In this document: positions 5,815 through 7,469 of the stretch, one piece after another
How positions within the stretch are numbered: the stretch's first letter is position 1
How the letters are laid out: each line of letters opens with the position of its first letter
Assembly (NCBI GenBank): GCA_015654825.1
Contig: JAATGE010000139.1
Coordinates: 1-7,469 of the forward strand
DNA: 7,469 bases
Source of the DNA: Rhodospirillales bacterium
Lineage (GTDB): Bacteria > Pseudomonadota > Alphaproteobacteria > Acetobacterales > Acetobacteraceae
Direction: 5' to 3'
The notes under the pieces: generated by a model
Database searches by the model: none
Told to the model about the DNA's origin: nothing
Seen by the model: the letters and a program-made list of their open reading frames with translations, nothing else
Program-made: the position numbers and the translations under genes

Positions 5815-7326
5815 ATGGACCAGGCTGTTCACGAGCTCGCCGGTGCGCCGCGGACCGCCCCGCGCAGCCGTGCGAGCCTGCGCATCGGCATCGTCGGGGC
5901 GGGCTTCGGCGGGATCGGGCTTGCCATATTGCTGAAGCGGGCGGGGTTTTCCGCCATCACGCTGTTCGAGCGCGGATCGGGCGTCGGGGGCACCTGGCGC
6001 GACAACACCTATCCCGGCGCTGCGTGCGACGTGCGCAGCCACCTCTACTCGCTGAGTTTCGCGCCCCGTGCCGACTGGCCCGAGAGCTTTTCCGGCCAGA
6101 AGGAGATTTTGGCCTATATCGAGGACGTGGCGCGGCGTTTCGGCATCACGCCGCTGGTGCGGACCAATAGCTGCGTGGTGCGTGCGGCCTACGACGATGT
6201 GCGCCAGGTCTGGCGGGTGGAGACCGGCGACGGCGCTGCCCACGAGTTCGATATATTCGTGCCCGCGGTGGGGCAGTTGAGCAAGCCGGTGATCCCGGAT
6301 TTTGCCGGGCTGGCGGAGTTTGCCGGTGCCAGCTTTCATTCCGCGGCCTGGGACCACTCCGTGGCGCTTGCCGGCAAGCGGGTGGCGCTGGTGGGCTCGG
6401 CCGCGAGTGCGGTGCAGATATTGCCGGAAATCACCCGCGAGGCGGCGCATGTGGACGTGTTCCAGCGGACGCCGAACTGGCTGCTGCCGCGCAATAACCG
6501 CGCCTATCCCGCGTGGCAGCGGTCGCTGTTCCGCCACCTGCCGCCGTTTCGCCTGGCGTTGCGGCTTTACCTGTACCTTTATGGCGAGTTCCTGTTCGAC
6601 GCGTTCCGCACTGGATCCTGGCGCAACCGCCTGCTGAAGCAGATGTCGCTGAAACACCTGGAGGCGCAGGTGCAGGATCCGGTGCTGCGGCAGAAGATGG
6701 TGCCGCAGTACGAAGTCGGCTGCAAACGCGTGCTGTTCACGGACGATTATTATCCGTGCTTCAACCAACCGCACGTGGCGCTGGTCACCGAGGGGATCGA
6801 TCGTTTTGAGTCCGCGGGGATACGCACCCGCGACGGCGTGTTGCATGAGGCGGATGTGGTGGTGTTCGCGACCGGCTTCGACGTGACGAACAGTTTGCGG
6901 CCGGTGGAGATCCATGGCCGGGGCGGCATCGATCTGCAGGCAAGCTGGGCGCACGGACCGGAAGCTTACCGTGGCGTCGCGGTGCCGCAATTTCCAAATC
7001 TGTTCATGCTGTATGGGCCGAATACGAATCTGGGGCACAACTCCATCATCGTGATGCTGGAGGCGCAGTCGCGCTACATCGTGCAGTGCCTGGAGCACAT
7101 GGTGGACCGTAACCTGGCAACGATCGAGGTCAGCGAGGCGGCGACGCGCGATTACAATCGATGGATCCAGGCGCAGCTGGGCAAGATGGTGTGGAGCACC
7201 GGCTGCGGGAACTGGTATTCGACCGAAGGGCGGGTTACCGCGAACTGGTCCGGCTCGACGCTGGAGTATCGCCGGCAGATGAAACGGGTGGTGTTCGGGG
7301 ATTTTGTGGAGACCGTGGCGGCGTAG
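5815..7326 (+). CDS. Flavin-dependent monooxygenase, probable type I Baeyer-Villiger monooxygenase
   Basis: FAD- and NAD(P)H-dependent monooxygenase of 503 residues, expected to insert oxygen next to a ketone to give an ester or lactone. In order: the FAD Rossmann motif GAGFGG (28-33), the flavin-proximal GGTWRDNTYPGAACD (58-72), the Baeyer-Villiger fingerprint FAGASFHSAAWD (169-180, F-x-G-x-x-x-H-x-x-x-W-D), the NADPH Rossmann motif GSAASA (194-199), CKRVLFTDDYYPCFNQPHV (303-321) with Lys303 and the likely catalytic Arg304, the FATGF motif (351-355), and GPNTNLGHNS (401-410). The NADPH motif has Ala in place of the second glycine of GxGxxA. This occurs in some relatives but could affect cofactor affinity. 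The length fits the type I family. It is divergent from an HSL-family esterase. A simple N-oxidising FMO or an N-hydroxylase is the alternative, and the substrate cannot be read from sequence. Confidence 0.9.
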   Translation: MDQAVHELAGAPRTAPRSRASLRIGIVGAGFGGIGLAILLKRAGFSAITLFERGSGVGGTWRDNTYPGAACDVRSHLYSLSFAPRADWPESFSGQKEILAYIEDVARRFGITPLVRTNSCVVRAAYDDVRQVWRVETGDGAAHEFDIFVPAVGQLSKPVIPDFAGLAEFAGASFHSAAWDHSVALAGKRVALVGSAASAVQILPEITREAAHVDVFQRTPNWLLPRNNRAYPAWQRSLFRHLPPFRLALRLYLYLYGEFLFDAFRTGSWRNRLLKQMSLKHLEAQVQDPVLRQKMVPQYEVGCKRVLFTDDYYPCFNQPHVALVTEGIDRFESAGIRTRDGVLHEADVVVFATGFDVTNSLRPVEIHGRGGIDLQASWAHGPEAYRGVAVPQFPNLFMLYGPNTNLGHNSIIVMLEAQSRYIVQCLEHMVDRNLATIEVSEAATRDYNRWIQAQLGKMVWSTGCGNWYSTEGRVTANWSGSTLEYRRQMKRVVFGDFVETVAA

Positions 7327-7333
7327 GGAAGGA

Positions 7334-7469
7334 AGGCCAGGGCTCTGCCCTGGACCCGCTGGGGCCGTAGGCCCCAGTCCCCAATTTCGTTGCGGGGAAC
7401 GGCTAAGCCAGTACCGGCTTAACTTTTCGGGCTTCGCCGTTCCCCCCAATGAGTGGGGTCTGGGGCCTA
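7334..7469. repeat. Paired double-hairpin element, cut by the window end (copies F and G)
   Basis: Begins eight bases after the monooxygenase stop. Copy F has a 7-bp hairpin at 7337-7353 (loop TCT) and a perfect 8-bp hairpin at 7359-7377 (CTGGGGCC, GTA, GGCCCCAG). The interior is itself palindromic: GGGGAACGGC (7394-7403) pairs with GCCGTTCCCC (7436-7445), and TAAGCC (7404-7409) with GGCTTA (7416-7421). Inverted copy G starts at about 7455 and is truncated by the window edge. From the other elements it should end roughly 35-50 bp beyond it. The hairpins could help terminate the monooxygenase transcript. Confidence 0.75.

Noticed and set aside
5665..7449. Very long minus-strand open frame antisense to the whole monooxygenase gene, in frame with the esterase
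   Set aside because: Its translation is His/Arg/Gln-rich with no recognisable domain, as expected for the complement of a GC-rich gene. The monooxygenase on the other strand is complete with all family motifs.

Overview
The window is about two-thirds G+C, with strong third-position GC bias in every real gene. It looks like a chromosomal segment of a high-GC alphaproteobacterium. The gene content and the small GC-rich interspersed repeats would suit the Acetobacteraceae, but that placement is inference and cannot be proved here.

Layout. A repeat half-element (1-128) precedes a single plus-strand HAD-superfamily gene annotated as type II haloacid dehalogenase (224-934). A complete paired-repeat element follows (968-1160). 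Directly against it lies a short minus-strand ORF whose N-terminus resembles a BrnT toxin (1161-1328), with a good sigma-70-type promoter over its start. A minus-strand run of four genes then reads queC (4519-3824), a secreted protein of unknown function (3767-3171), dapE (3096-1975) and a polytopic membrane protein (1978-1415). The last two overlap by 4 bp. A second paired-repeat element (4568-4765) separates queC from a minus-strand HSL-family alpha/beta hydrolase (5664-4777). The hydrolase is divergent from a plus-strand flavin-dependent monooxygenase with a Baeyer-Villiger fingerprint (5815-7326). A third paired element starts at 7334 and runs off the window.

Function. DapE belongs to lysine/meso-diaminopimelate (cell-wall precursor) synthesis, and QueC makes preQ0 for the tRNA base queuosine. 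They share a transcription direction but no pathway. The hydrolase and monooxygenase form a plausible two-step catabolic pair: the monooxygenase would turn a ketone into an ester or lactone, and the hydrolase would cleave it. The HAD gene stands alone, bracketed by inverted copies of the repeat.

No clearly new multi-gene system is visible. The least ordinary items are the paired double-hairpin repeats, with stem-length covariation and shuffled internal arms; the HAD gene flanked by mirrored repeats; the promoter-bearing BrnT-like remnant abutting a repeat; and the divergent monooxygenase/esterase module.
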